Positions 49,868-62,599 of a stretch of DNA of 64,000 bases are shown here, piece after piece. This DNA comes from Limnoperna fortunei (Eukaryota > Mollusca > Bivalvia > Mytilida > Modiolidae), in contig OX104115.1 of NCBI GenBank assembly GCA_944474755.1, positions 63,306,648 through 63,370,647 on the forward strand, written 5' to 3'. The stretch's first letter is position 1, and every line of letters begins with the position of its first letter. Below the pieces are notes generated by a model, which worked only from the letters and a program-made list of their open reading frames with translations, was not told the origin of the DNA and made no database searches. A program made the translations under genes and the position numbers.

Positions 49868-51006
49868 GATATCTATGCTAAAGGGATGCAACTATTGATT
49901 ATTAATTGAATACATTGGTCTCTAGATACGTGCACCTGTTTATTGACTGCTATTATTATGCCATTTACAGGTATTTGTCATAAAAACTTATATTTGTCTG
50001 TCCGTTTGTCAATCCCACATCATGTTTACAGTTGCATTCAAGCTTTTTATGAAATCATTTTTATCAGATCTCCTTTGTGGCAAAATTCTGTAGAGCTACA
50101 CACAATATTTCAAGTTTGGTCGAACCAAATGTGCCAAGGGACATCAATGCCGCCGAGACACTTTTTTCAGGACTTGCTTTTTTTACGAGATAATAAGCTA
50201 TAATAAATATGTACTATATAAATATAAATATCTCAGCTCCTGTTTACAGAATGAACATTTGTAATTTTAATGCATATTTACAACATTAATTTTTGAAGCA
50301 TTTTATCTCTCTAGAGGCTAAAATATTATGAGCTATGTTTGGTGACTAATATAATACGTGATAAAGTTATCACATAAAATTATTGGATTTTGTTAAAAGA
50401 AATGGATTGTAATGGCTATACAATTTAATGTGTTACTACGGCAGGTATGATGACAGGTTGACATGTTGACGCACAGCAACAGTAATATAAATACTTATAA
50501 TATAAATAACGTTTAGCTGATGGTGTGACAAAATATCAACCCATGCATGTATTTGTATAATGCTAAAAAGACCTAAGTAAAAAAACAACAATCGAATACG
50601 GGCCGATAAATTGAAGCCCAGCAAAACATGATAGGTTCGGGTTGTTTTTTGAATAGTCTATATATAACTTGTCTTACCAGCCATCTTTTTAAAATTCAAT
50701 TGATTAATTGATTGCTACTATTCTGTCGTCTTAACGATCCTAACGGTACAAGTCCATAACCTATCAATCAAATATTTATTAAAGCAGTATGGCAGTAAAA
50801 CCGAGTGATACACCACATTAACATTGATGACGTACATGCTTTTAGGAGCATAGAATGCTGCTCTTGCAATAAGAGTTTAATCGTTGTTTTAAATACACAA
50901 ATAGATGTGTAAGTACAGAACCAGATGTAAAAAATATACCAAGCAAGCCTCGGTGAATTAAACCACCCACCTTCGAAAGGATAAAATTGTTATCCGTATC
51001 AATTTA

Positions 51007-51125
51007 GTCTGGAGTCGAGCACACACTGCCTGCAGTAAGACTCTAACACACAACCTCAGTGTTAACAGGTTCATAATCAATAGTAGATAACTAACTTCCT
51101 TACTCAGTCGGTCTTCAAGGCCCCT
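51007..51125 (-). mobile_element. SINE head fragment, unit C
   Basis: Counterpart of 40130-40254. Confidence 0.5.
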
Positions 51126-52819
51126 TAGCAATTAATTGATAATTTGTAAGATTGAAAATAAATATTTTAGACGTAGTAAGCTCTATTTTGTATTTTTTGC
51201 AATTATGCATTTTTTGTATGTATTGTGAAAGAGCTACATATTCAACCATGTCTACTCTCGTTTGTTACGAACACAACTTTGAGGTATATGCCGAATTTTT
51301 AGTTTACACTCCTTACAAATTTAAAAACAAGTTAGATATGCATTTTTTAATGTCCAGTTGTTTGCGTTACGCCTACATATTTTCCTTAATATTACCTGAC
51401 AGCCCCAACAAGAGCTAGGAGTAGCCTATCCACCGCCCTGAACACGATCTTGGCATATCTCTGGATCAAACACCAGAAACCCTTCCACTTTGGTCCCAGT
51501 CCCTGTATCGGAACCAACTTAACACGAGTATGAAATTTGATTGCGATTCAGTATTGTCGTCGATGGTTAATTCACTGAATATAATGCAGCTTTTGAAATA
51601 TGTTTATTGAAATGTGATTTCGTTCAAGTGCGTTCAAGTTCTTCCTTGTTTACAAATTCAGACGTCATTGTTCAAATGTAAGTGGTACATTTTTTTTTCT
51701 GTTTGCATTTAATCTTACCATTTCGTTTTTAACGGCTAACAAAGCTTTTTTTATTTTAAAATCATCACATTTAAATGATACTGGGTGTTTTTATTAAATC
51801 AACCTCTTGAGACACTTATGAAAACAACATCATATTATATTCTCTAGAGACGACTCTGTTGAAACGATAAGTGCTCTTGGTATTATGTCTTCCAATTACG
51901 GTGCACTCTGTATCTTAATTAAATGCAAATTTTCTCTAAAGCAGTCTAAAAAGATTTTTTTATTGTACTGTACCCCATTTTCTGGACTAGTGAATCGGTA
52001 ATAAATTTTCTCTCACTTTGCATTCGACCCTATCTTTACTGGCATAAAAAGCCTGTGTAGTCGTGATTGTTTCAAAATCAAATCCGGAACCTGCATTCAT
52101 TTGTCGGATACGTCTTAACTAGTGTAGACCTATCATAATGTGTTTTGAATTAGTCTCGACATGCCAACAAAACATTTTACTTTGTCGAAAATATTGGACA
52201 CCGTTTAATCAAATTAATATTAAACTATGGATAAAAATCTTTTCTTAGGTTTTATTCTGCTCGTCCGTGTCGAATTATCAACTGTCAGTAACAAACGAGC
52301 GAATTAAATGGTCGTTCACAGTTCAACACGCAAACTAAGACAGACACGGACGTAAAATAGAAACATAAGTCCACAGAAAGGAACTGTTTTTAATGTACAT
52401 TTGCTTTAAAACGTAAAATACGTTATTATACGAAACGCCAAACAAGCTAAAATAAAATTATGTGCGTTGCATCTTATAATTTGTAACCTTGAAATATATA
52501 CAAAATAAAAATTCAATGATAAATTCGCATGTAAAACAAAAGAAAAAACTAATCAAATTGAATGAAAATAATTAATTAAAATAATCAGTAAAGGAATAAA
52601 AGTCATATGTAGAAGTATAATCCACATGTGTTCAGTTGGATTACACAAATAAAAGAAATGTGTTGTCGTCAGTAAGTATTGTGGGACCTACTCTGTTTAC
52701 CTTGTTACCTCCCCTCTACCATCACATTTTTACCTCATTAAATAAGGTACCTGGACCTCAAGACAAATGCTAAGTCACGATGTTGAATGTTAAAAACACT
52801 ATAACCAATGTTTTAGAGG

Positions 52820-52974
52820 ATTGGGTGACCGAGTGTTTAAGTAAGGCATGTACTGTTGGTAACATGACTGCTAAAACTTAATTGACAAGGATTTCTAAGT
52901 TTTCCGCCGGGGGATTTCACGGGGTCCTCGCTACCTCTCTCATAACTGAAATATTGCTAAAAGTTGCGTTAAAC
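52820..52974 (+). mobile_element. Old diverged SINE, unit C
   Basis: Counterpart of 41943-42102. Confidence 0.4.
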
Positions 52975-54044
52975 CTTAGTCACATGTGAATGTGGTTATT
53001 TATAAATTCAGAAGGTACGTGTGATCACAACACGAAAAAACATCTTAGATAAATCTTCTATGTCAGTAAATACATGTGTTAATCACGGCTGATTAAATAA
53101 GTGTTGGAATGGAATTTACCGTCTTTTGATTAAAATAGTCTCAAAATTGTAATAATTCTTTTCTTTTACTATGTACTGATCAGGAACATCCGGTCACTGT
53201 AAGGTCACAGTACAATAAATTTCATTTTTTTTTGTTACACTTCGTAATACTTAATGAGAATTTAACTTCAGCCGAACTAAGCAAAAATCAAATTATTTAC
53301 AAACGATAATTAATACAACGCTAATAGTTGACCAATATAATGAGCTTAGCCCATAACTATATGACTTACTATACTTACCCTCAAAATGAAATTCTAACGT
53401 AGATTACATGTTAAAAAATCATTCGCCGTGTTTCTTCGGTAATGTAGAAACACTTGTGAAACTGTTGGAAAAAACTAACAAAACAAAACACTTCGGAAGT
53501 TTTTATAATAATAAAGGTTTACGGAAAATCGTTGTAATATGATAAGAAGGATGTATACACGAATTAAAACGGTTATATTTGTCATATTATTTTGTTGTGG
53601 GGGATGGGGCATTTTTATTTACAAAGATTAATAATATTAATATTTATTGTAGATGCTTATCACAATGACATCTTTTAAGATTTCTAAATAATAGTGCCAT
53701 ATAAGAATATTAGAATGGGAGAACTATTTTCGGGTCTATTTTGTATTAGAGTTTGAGTTTTACATTGAAAGATGCTCTTAGATAACAGTCACTAAATCAC
53801 GAACACATTATGGCAGAACATAAACACATTATTGTAGACATTTCATGCAATCATGTCAACCATTGGAAACACCATGCCGAGAAATAACACCCCGCAAACC
53901 AAGATTTCGGATTATTTAGTCAGCTCCTTATAAATTACTCTACCTTGTGTTAACATGTTTGAACAGGACTTTCCGTCTTTTAAACTTATAATATCATATA
54001 TACAAGAGTTAGAAACAATATCATTTGGGGAAAATGTGTTTTGT

Positions 54045-54455
54045 TTGTTGGATTAAATGATGTTTAACGCCACTTTCAGCAATTTTTCAGCTATATCATG
54101 GCGTCCAGTTTTTATTGGAGGAGAAAGCCGGAGTACCCGGAGAGAACACCCGACCTTCGGTAGGATGGGTAAAAATGGAAATGTGTTGTTGTGACAAACT
54201 TCTGTAGGTAATCCATATGCATGTTTATAACTATATGTTACCATAGCAGGAATAAAAACACTCTCCGCAAGCATACTCGAAAATAGGTCGTATAAACAAG
54301 CAGTAGAATTTGTTTGTGTATTTCATTTATATTTTTATTAGAATGCATTAACGCTTGTTACACCAATTACTTTGGCTTCCTCCCGATCAAAAACTGGACG
54401 CCACACAATTGCTGACTGAAAGTGGCATTAAACACCATTCAAACATACAAACAAA
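54045..54455. mobile_element. Inverted pair of SINE 3' fragments, unit C
   Basis: Counterpart of 43165-43580. Confidence 0.55.
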
Positions 54456-57172
54456 ACTCAAATAGGATGTTTTACATGCTATTTTTACCTTCCATTATTA
54501 GTGGAAGATATTCTTGGTAGAGCTAGATTATTTAGGAATAATAGTGTTGGAAAATAGCACAGTTTATTTCGAGCACACCTTTAATTAATCTTTTGAGTTG
54601 TTATGATCTGAACAATGTTTTGACGGGACAAAGACATATCCTTGTAGTAAATCGCTTGGTGTGTTAGAAATCGATGACTTAATTGTCCTCAAATGTACGA
54701 TTTCTGGTACATGTAATCCGGTTTGGATAAGATCAGGCACACGCATCTGTACTCGCTGCGTATCCAATCAAAACTTAAACAAGAACGTTGTTAAGTAACA
54801 TAACAACGTTTTTGTTTCTGGCGTTCTGATTGGATGTGGGATATTGAAGAGTATACAGGCTATTGCGATTTGAAGGTTTTAAGGAAACAAGTACTTTCAT
54901 GTGCTGTCGGAAAAGCCAGTGTGATCTTCCATTCGTAATAGAAATGTTTCGTTATAATTTCTATCACTCGAGTAATATCACCAAGTCTTTCCCCAAAATG
55001 CACTAAAGAACCTGTTCTCTATTAAGTGCTGGTATTTCCAAGAAGCAGGCAAGGGTTGGTTCAAGTTAGAAAATGAAAGTAAAAAAATGTCTTAAATATT
55101 AAAGTTAAGCAGGAAATAGACTAGGGTTATACCATACGAGATATTATGTCAATAAAATGCACTAGAAACTGTCAGAAAGGGGAGATAATTCATCGATTTT
55201 GCAATAAAATTTGATGTTGTTTTAAGAAACGATATCTTACTTAAACAAAAGACAAATACACAGACCGTTTTGCTCTTGGCTTTTTTTATGTGTTTGAAAT
55301 TAATAAAAATAAATTACTAGGGTTTTTTCCAACCGTGAATCACCTTTGCTAAAAAGCTGGTCTGTTTTCTGAAGAATGTCTGTATTTTACTACGTTTTGC
55401 TTGCGTCAGTTAAATTAAATAATGCTAATATTATTCACATAACAATTTACTATTAATCAATCACTGATGTTGATAAACTCCTTTATTTACAATTTTAACA
55501 AATAAACTCCTGCAGCAGCAGTTTAAGTAGCACTAGACAGTATATTTCCACTTAAAATTCTTCACAATCATAGGTGGAGTAAATTAGGTTACGAACAGTT
55601 AAGACATGGAAATAAATGAAAACTACAATTTTCTAATCAAGTGACAGATCAAAGAAATTGAACATCAGTCCTCGAATGATAAGTAAGTGACAGTTTAACA
55701 TGTTTAAACTAATATAATATATATGATTCGCATAGGTATCATCCTGCAGGTTTCATCCGCTAAATGGCAAACGGTGACCATTGGTTTTGGGTTTTTTACC
55801 AATGCAAAATTGTACATTGCTGTTTTACTTGATTGTTGTTCTAGTACATCTCATTATTTCGTATAAATTTTAGTCAAAAGAGATTTTTTTCCAGACTTTA
55901 CAGTATAATTTGCTGAGTACACTGAAATGCTTTTTCTACTTTTTAGATGGATATGAAGAAAATATATATAACATTATTAAATCATAAAAGTGCTATATTA
56001 TGCTTCAAATATCTTTTGTACAGGATGTGCATTGTTAAGCAAAATATAGAATTTTAAGCCTGTTTAGTTACCTGATTAAAAACACTGGGTGTTGGGTTTC
56101 TTACCATTCAGTTATCAATTTTTATTGTTTACATTAAAAAGTTTAAGTTATATTTGAAGAATAATATTTTAAAACATTTTTCATGTAAATCCCGTTTTAA
56201 CGTTACATCTTAATACTTTACAAGTTGATTTGACAATATCTAAGCCTTATATGTTTGGTAGCACCCTTAACTAAACTAGAGTTATACACTTGCTACAAGT
56301 CCTTTTGACGTTTTTGCTATTACCTTTTGAACACATGTGGATTGTATAGGTAACTGTTGATATACAGGTACATTCATTTTGTGTTGCGTGCTCTATGTGG
56401 GAAAATACTATTCTGAAAAAACTAGATTATTCAAAGACCTCAAGCTGCTTATAAAAAGTTACAGTACTTGGACAAGGAGTCGATAACTTAAGGTCTAAAA
56501 TAAAGAGAGAGTCACAGATAATTCTGTTAACTGTCAATAACTCCGGGTCAAATTGTTTAAATGTCACAAAGTTGGGATGCAACAAATACTATTGATGCAA
56601 TAAGGCGTTGTTATAAGTCTTTGGACTGGAGAACAATCTATCAATGTAAATCGGTAAAAAACGTGGTCTTGGACATAATACAGGATGCTACAACGTATAT
56701 CAATTATAGAGGTAAGGTCCTATCCCGAGGACCTAATAAAAATACCTAACATGTTTACACTTTCTTCACAAGACGAATTCAAAGTAGATTTAATTCAAAG
56801 ACATGAACTGAGATGTTCCGTGTTAACGTATAATATTCTGACTCTATTTGACTATGTTTGTCCTGGTCTCACTTACGTCTGATTTGACATCCTTGTCCCG
56901 ATTTGTAATAACAAGCCTTGTCTGGTTCAAGTAAATTGTTAACCAACATGTCCAAATTTAAACTGTGTAAAGGAACAAACATAGGAAACGCCCATCATAT
57001 TAATGTCTTCTATCCTCTACTGTTGGTAAGTAATTATACCTGTTCTACTTTTTCATTCTACGTCTTTTCCCGATCTGATGGTTTTCCACATTACATGTTA
57101 TTATATTTTTTATTTAGTATTGTAATAATGTGAATCGACGTCTCTGTGGAGCATAAACTACTCTTACAAAAT

Positions 57173-57427
57173 ATGTTTGTTTGTTTGGTTGGTTGATGTT
57201 TAACCTCATTGTCAGCAATTTTTCAGTTATATCATGATGTGCAGTTTTTATTGGGGAGGGAAGCCGGAGTACCCGGATAGAACCCCCGACCTTCGGTAGG
57301 AAAACTGGCAATTCTTGTAAATTAAGATTGGGATCGAGTACACCCTGCCCGCAGTGAGACTCGAACCCGCAATCTCAGCGTTGACAGACAACGTAATCAA
57401 TAGTAGACGAACTAACTTAACCACTTC
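57173..57427 (-). mobile_element. SINE, nearly complete
   Basis: TTTGTTTGTTTGGTTGG tail, GGGAAGCCGGAGTACCCGG, CCTTCGGTAGGAAAACTGGC, then the B box complement CTCGAACCCGCAATCTC; it stops inside the A box (AACCACTT). Confidence 0.7.
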
Positions 57428-57736
57428 AAACTGTTACATCCGGGTATCTACAAACCAATGAAGCTGACATCAAAGAAATATTTAGGTCAATATCTTATTT
57501 TAGCACCAACCCTGAGACTAGTATAACTAACGGGATTGGACACTCGCTAAGTCTTCAGTTAAGTAGGTAAGATTTCCTCGTCAGACACGAGACCGGTGTC
57601 CGGAACGAGATTAAGCGAAAACGCAGAAATGACAGTCCTGTGACCGTTAATGTTTTTTTAATAGTTTTTAGTTGTATTATCATGACCATGTTTGATCGTT
57701 TAAAAATATTAAAATCTACGAGAATGGCGAGCAATT

Positions 57737-57955
57737 TTAACGGTCGCCATTTTTGTGTGTCATTGTGGCGTACTTTATACATTGTTGGCTTATATTCTCG
57801 TAGTGCAGAATTAAATATTTAAAAATGTATAGACCAACTAACTCTGTTTTGCATAAATCGTTCAAATCGCGATATCCTACATACTCTTCAATATCCGACA
57901 TCCAATCAGAACGCAAATTGAAACCATACTTTTCACACTGTTCATTAAATTGTCC
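57737..57955 (-). pseudogene. Exon-like frame related to RSDWMWDIEEY
   Basis: About 72 open codons without an ATG at the start: ...NEQCEKYGFNLRSDWMSDIE, then EYVGYRDLNDLC and onward to TAA at 57737-57739. It shares RSDW-M-x-DIEEY-x-GY-x-DL with the triplicated fragment at 33085, 43938 and 54822. It lies outside the tandem units and in opposite orientation, so it may be the better preserved source or another dispersed copy. Confidence 0.33.
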
Positions 57956-58019
57956 TTAACAAATTCTGAGTATTTTATTAGGATCTGAAAACCAAAATGT
58001 CCAGGATTAAGTTTGACAT

Positions 58020-58295
58020 AGGACCCGATAGGAAAATGTTTTAAAAGACCTCTTTTCTGACACCGGTGAACCAATTAGAATAAAATGCACCACCAATATT
58101 GATTGGATGGTCCTCCATCAAGTTTATTTTTTGAATGCCAATTGGTATTTTAAAATGGCCATCAAGGCAGGACTTCTTTCACCATAGGACCTAAATGAAA
58201 ACAAGTTTTAAAACGCTTCTTCTCTAAAACCTATTAACCAATTGAAACAAAACTTATCAGCAATATTTATTGAATGGCCTTCACTTTCCCGCCTT
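58020..58295. repeat. Two diverged ~140-bp repeat units
   Basis: Two blocks share the order AGGACCxxAxxxGAAAA, GTTTTAAAA, CTTCTTxTCT, ACCAATTxxAAxAAAA, AGCAATATTxATTGxATGG and CCTxCA. It is a noncoding ancient tandem or dispersed repeat. Confidence 0.4.
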
Positions 58296-58339
58296 CTTAC
58301 TGAATTATGACACTACCCTTCAGATCTTCGCAGATTTTA

Positions 58340-58520
58340 ACATGTTATACGATGCCACCGCGTGGAGCAGGAATTGCTTACCCCTCCAGAGCACATAGAT
58401 TTCCCCCTTTTTTAGTGGGGTTCGTGTTTTGGTTTTGTTATTGCTATTGGTTTATTTTGATATTGTCCCCCATGGTTTTGTTGGTCCATGACCTTTCATT
58501 TTGTTATCACTCATAGGCGT
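58340..58520 (-). repeat. Bivalve-type dispersed repeat fragment, reverse
   Basis: GGAGCAGGAATTGCTTACCC...CCAGAGCAC is the complement of the core at 22866, followed by TTTTAGTGGGGTTCGTGTT. The hydrophobic frame across it is repeat-derived. Confidence 0.35.
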
Positions 58521-58529
58521 CTTTGATTC

Positions 58530-60190
58530 TTGTTTCATGTATTCAGTGCTTCCTCTATATATCCTGCTGTCTTTACACATTTTTCTTTTTTTTTAAACAT
58601 CTTTTATTCATCTCATTTATTTATCTTTTTTAAAGGTTCAAAGAAATGCTTATATGTAAAAAAAATATGTCAGAAACAAAATATTTTGTTCATAATAACA
58701 TAATAAAAATATTGGATAATGATATTATTACGGTTTTTTCACATTAAGTTATGTATTTTTGTATATTAGTACTTTTCATAAACTCCATGACATTGTTTAT
58801 TTAGAAATAGCAGAATAAATCAAAATTTTGTTTTAGTTATTTATATTTTTGTAGTTAATGAAAAATTGATTCAATGCCAATTGACACAAAGGGGTTAAAC
58901 AAGAGAACAAAACAAAACAAACACCAGACCTCTTTGAAGAAGACTTGATATAGGCCAATGCTGTCTCCTCCCACATGCTCCTCTGTACAAGGTGGAAAGA
59001 TTTGATCTACAACTTTATTTCTAAAACGCATATAAAAGACGGAGTGGACAAGGGGCACCTTTCAACCTTCTCCCTCCCCTCTGCTCCTTCCCCCCCCCCC
59101 CAAAGATTAGTCTTTGAAGTATAAGGCAAAGGTTTCTTTTATGGAAAATAGCATGCTGACCGAACAACGAGCAAAAAGTCGAGACATTACAAATCCAGAT
59201 GAATATTGTACTACAAACGATATTACTTCTAATTTCTAATTGTAAACTGCCCACTCATTTTGCAGTAGTATTCCAGAAGCACACGCATGCGGGTTATGAA
59301 CTCTGTCTGTAGGATATCTCAGAGCCCTTACAACCTAACTATATTTTCTGGAGAAAGGTCTACTGCTGACGATCGAGAAAAACTGCCAAAACGAACGTTC
59401 TATGGTAGTCATTAAAAGGTTAATATCCAATAAGTGCCTGTCTTACAACTCGCTCGTGATTGGTTTTTTTAATTTCTTTACGTCATTCAAGTGTGACTCA
59501 TTTAACTATTTTTTTACAGTTTCTTAGAGTAAAACAGCGTGGGAATCCATATGCGGAACAGGTGAGGTTTACTTTTCGAGAGCACCTTTTCGAGTTCACA
59601 TCTAGCATTTGATTCTGCTCATTTTTGAATATTTGTCGTTGTTGTTGACGATTAATGACGGTCATCACATTTTAGTTTCTAGAGTTGTCTTTGTTTTTGT
59701 TTTTGTTTGTTTTTTTTGTAATAATTTTTATTGTTTGTTTGTCATTATGATAGTTTACAAATCACAATTTAAGTGTTATAATATAAAATCTCATAGAAAC
59801 AGGGAGACATCTTCCCTAATGGCTTACTATACGTCACCAAAACAAGTCAGAAATCGATTTGACAAAAAAAAATCCAGGAATCCAATTCCATGACTATATT
59901 GTAATATCATCAGAGGAAAGCTGGAATGAACATAATTTAATAAGCACGAAAAAAAATATTATACATGTGACGTCATGTGAAAGCGTCTATTACAGACGAC
60001 GTCAGTCATACAGGACATGTTCTGTACACATTTACGGTCTATTCGAGCAATAGAACGGATTTAATATGGGATACACAAATAAAAATTAAATTCTAATTGT
60101 CCAATTTATTTATAGAGATGATATCATATCGTATGTAACCTTCAAGATGAGGGCAGTTTCCTGTCGCGTGATTTTTCTTGAAAACCAATG
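58530..60190. other. AT-rich spacer without supported genes
   Basis: Homopolymer and T-rich stretches, a C run at 59090-59101, and no frame with coding character. Confidence 0.35.
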
Positions 60191-60202
60191 CTAAAATTTA
60201 GA

Positions 60203-60332
60203 GGTAAGTATCCGCAGTAGTGCTGGCAGTGCAGAAAGTGTCCGCAGATACCGGTAGTAGTGCGTAAGTGCAGTAAGTGTCCAAATGTAGTAGTGCTGGC
60301 AGTGAAGTAAGTGTCCGTATGTAGGAGTGCTT
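60203..60332 (+). repeat. Imperfect ~40-bp tandem repeat
   Basis: Three to four units alternating AAGTGTCCG, GTAGTAGTGC and TGGCAGTG. Confidence 0.55.
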
Positions 60333-60398
60333 GAGGGTGCATGACAAAAACGCGCAATTGTCAAAACGCCCCCAATTTGTCAAAAGCCTCCAATTCAT

Positions 60399-60612
60399 AA
60401 ACGCCACTTTCAGCAATTTTTAAAGCTATATCAGTCCAGGTTTTATTGGGGAGGAAGCTGGAGTACCCGGTGAAAACCCCTACCTTCAGTAGGAAAGCTG
60501 GCAATCCTTGTCAATTAAGATTGGAGTCGAGCACACCCTGGCTACAGTGAGACTCGAACCCGCAACTTCAGTGTTGACAGACCAAGTGATCAATGGCAGA
60601 CGAACTACGAAC
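60399..60612 (-). mobile_element. SINE, 5' head partly lost
   Basis: ACGCCACTTTCAGC, GAAGCTGGAGTACCCGG and CTCGAACCCGCAACTTC are present; the A-box end is missing. Followed directly by a short GCATCG-type repeat piece (60616-60655). Confidence 0.65.
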
Positions 60613-60659
60613 TAAACATCATGCATGAAGTAAAAAAGCATCGCTTACTTTACTTGTTT

Positions 60660-62240
60660 CTTCTGTTGTCTCAATGTATTTCATCTTCAATTTTTAAGCA
60701 GAGGCCTTAACATGATTAATTCTAAAAATTTTAACGATAAACATATTTAGCTCCTAACCTTATTGCTAACATTTTGATAGGAATCATATTTTGATTTGTT
60801 TTTATTTATTATATTTATTTTTTATTTTTTGCTTTTGCCTCTTTGTTTGATTGACATTTATGCTTGTCTATATGTGCATGTGGCTGCAATATTTGTAACC
60901 AAATATGTATATGTTCTGTCCATAGTAATGCATGCACACATGACTGTTAAAAAGCTCATAAAAGCGTTTGTTCTTTTTTATAGCAATGCCTACATTTAAT
61001 AAAGCTTCTTTGGATCCAAATCCTTAAAAACACACCAATCCCCTTCGTTGTTGCCGCTGTTTGTCTCCGCGGATGTTGGATTTGCATACCCTTTGTGCAG
61101 ATAATTATTGCACATAGATACTGAAATTGATGTTTATTGAAAACAATAGACAAATTTAGCATCTGCGACAATGTATAGAACTAAAGAAACACCACCAAAT
61201 TTTTACTGAACGCATTTTCACAAAACTGAATGTTTGATAACGATAATCATTAATAATACATGTATAATCAACATAGCTTTAAGGTAGCACAGTAGTAAAT
61301 GTTTTGGCTATAGTCGAAAACACTAACATTTCTGTGATTTGCATACCTTTCTAACATTGATCAGCATTTACCTTGACTAGGAAATTAATAAACTTTCATT
61401 TACCATTTAAAAAATATATGCCATATATATCCGTGACCAATTCCTTTTTTCGCTAGTAGGAACATTTTGAGACGCTCCCACTTTTACATGCAATTTCTAA
61501 TGCAGTGAATGTAAAAATACTGCATTGTTTAAAAAATTACCAAAATTTTATCTTGCAAGATCTGAGAAAAATTTTACCACTTTTTAAAACTTAATTTATG
61601 CAGGAGCTTACAGCTAAAAAATTGTACACATCTAACCACTATTTACCAAATCAGAACACAACGAAGTATTCAGTACTGTACTTAATGTAGGGTACACAAT
61701 CTGGTAACTTGTTACTGGTACACATTTACTACTGTTATGCCTTAACACGAGATCGATGCTAAATCCTATTGACCTCATATATATTAAGTAAGATGTAAGA
61801 ACAAGAATCGAAAACGATAGGACGGTGATAAAATCCGGCTTGTTACAGATTATAAGATAACTTAAAATTAAAGAAAAAATATGCTGTCAACAATAAAATT
61901 TGAAGAAATCTTATAAAGTCTATGAAAGTTGAACAAATAGGGTGATATTGTATGGTATAAAATTTATTCAATACTATCTTCGCGGTGATGTTTGGTAATT
62001 GCCACGTATATGAAATAAATAGAACTTTTTGTATACGTCTGGTAGTTTAAACAGTTATCGGACTTTGTGCGTGTGTCCATTTCAATTAGTAAAACGCGAA
62101 AGTACTTTCCTTCGAGGGCATCAAATTTCGTGGTTTGATCAAAAGTTACATGTGCATGAGTTCTTAAACTCGTGGATTAACGATTTCGAAAAATGTCAAA
62201 AATTGAAGTTGAAAAACAATCATATCCTTTTGATTTCAAA
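60660..62240. other. AT-rich spacer without supported genes
   Basis: Only short frames with biased composition. No repeat structure was recognised apart from the GCATCG piece next to the SINE at its left edge. Confidence 0.35.
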
Positions 62241-62384
62241 TCAGTAAAATTAGATGAAATTCATCATGTCGATGTTTCCATTTAACCATCGGTCTCTAAG
62301 GATATCCAGACATCTCTCGATGTTTAGGTACTTCTTGGCGTTTGGTCTAGTGGTTCCACCGGCAGCTGTGCAATATGTTTGTTT

Positions 62385-62560
62385 GGGCATTTAGGTCATT
62401 TTCTTTATTTACAAGGCCATTCTTTGACGCTGTTTGTTGTCCTGGGTCCAACTGTTTCAAAGTTTTCCAATCTGACAAATCACCTTCCATCCATTGCGGA
62501 ATATTCTTGTACAGAATTCTTTTGCAGTCCTGGTCCCTGTTTTCTAGAAGCTAAATGTTT
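62385..62560 (-). pseudogene. Decayed ORF or exon, unknown family
   Basis: After TTTAG the minus strand is open for about 65 codons: LLENRDQDCKRILYKNIPQW, then MEGDLSDWKTLKQLDPGQQ and onward to TAG. Reading on past the stop still gives coding-like sequence (TKRQEVPKHREMSGYP, RPMVKWKHRHDEF) down to about 62250, interrupted by stops. It looks like a decaying gene or transposon ORF. No family recognised. Confidence 0.33.
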
Positions 62561-62599
62561 ATCTGAGCATTTCCATCTTGAAATATGATGCAAAGTATG

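Larger units (their letters stand above)
49869..54040. other. Upstream region of Mab-21 gene, unit C
   Basis: Almost identical to 38999-43160. Confidence 0.4.
45913..56590. repeat. Tandem unit C (10.7 kb)
   Basis: Third copy. From 45.9 to about 54.5 kb it matches unit B almost base for base. From 54.5 kb to the end it is the diverged version: different bases around 54530-54600, a single instead of doubled 153-bp repeat, and a deletion near 56325. Homology ends near 56590 at the same GTTGGGATGC context that closes units A and B; what follows is unrelated. Confidence 0.88.

Noticed and set aside
58307..58516. 69-codon hydrophobic ORF
   Set aside because: It falls in a dispersed repeat fragment also seen in reverse at 22866; composition is T-rich and not protein-like.
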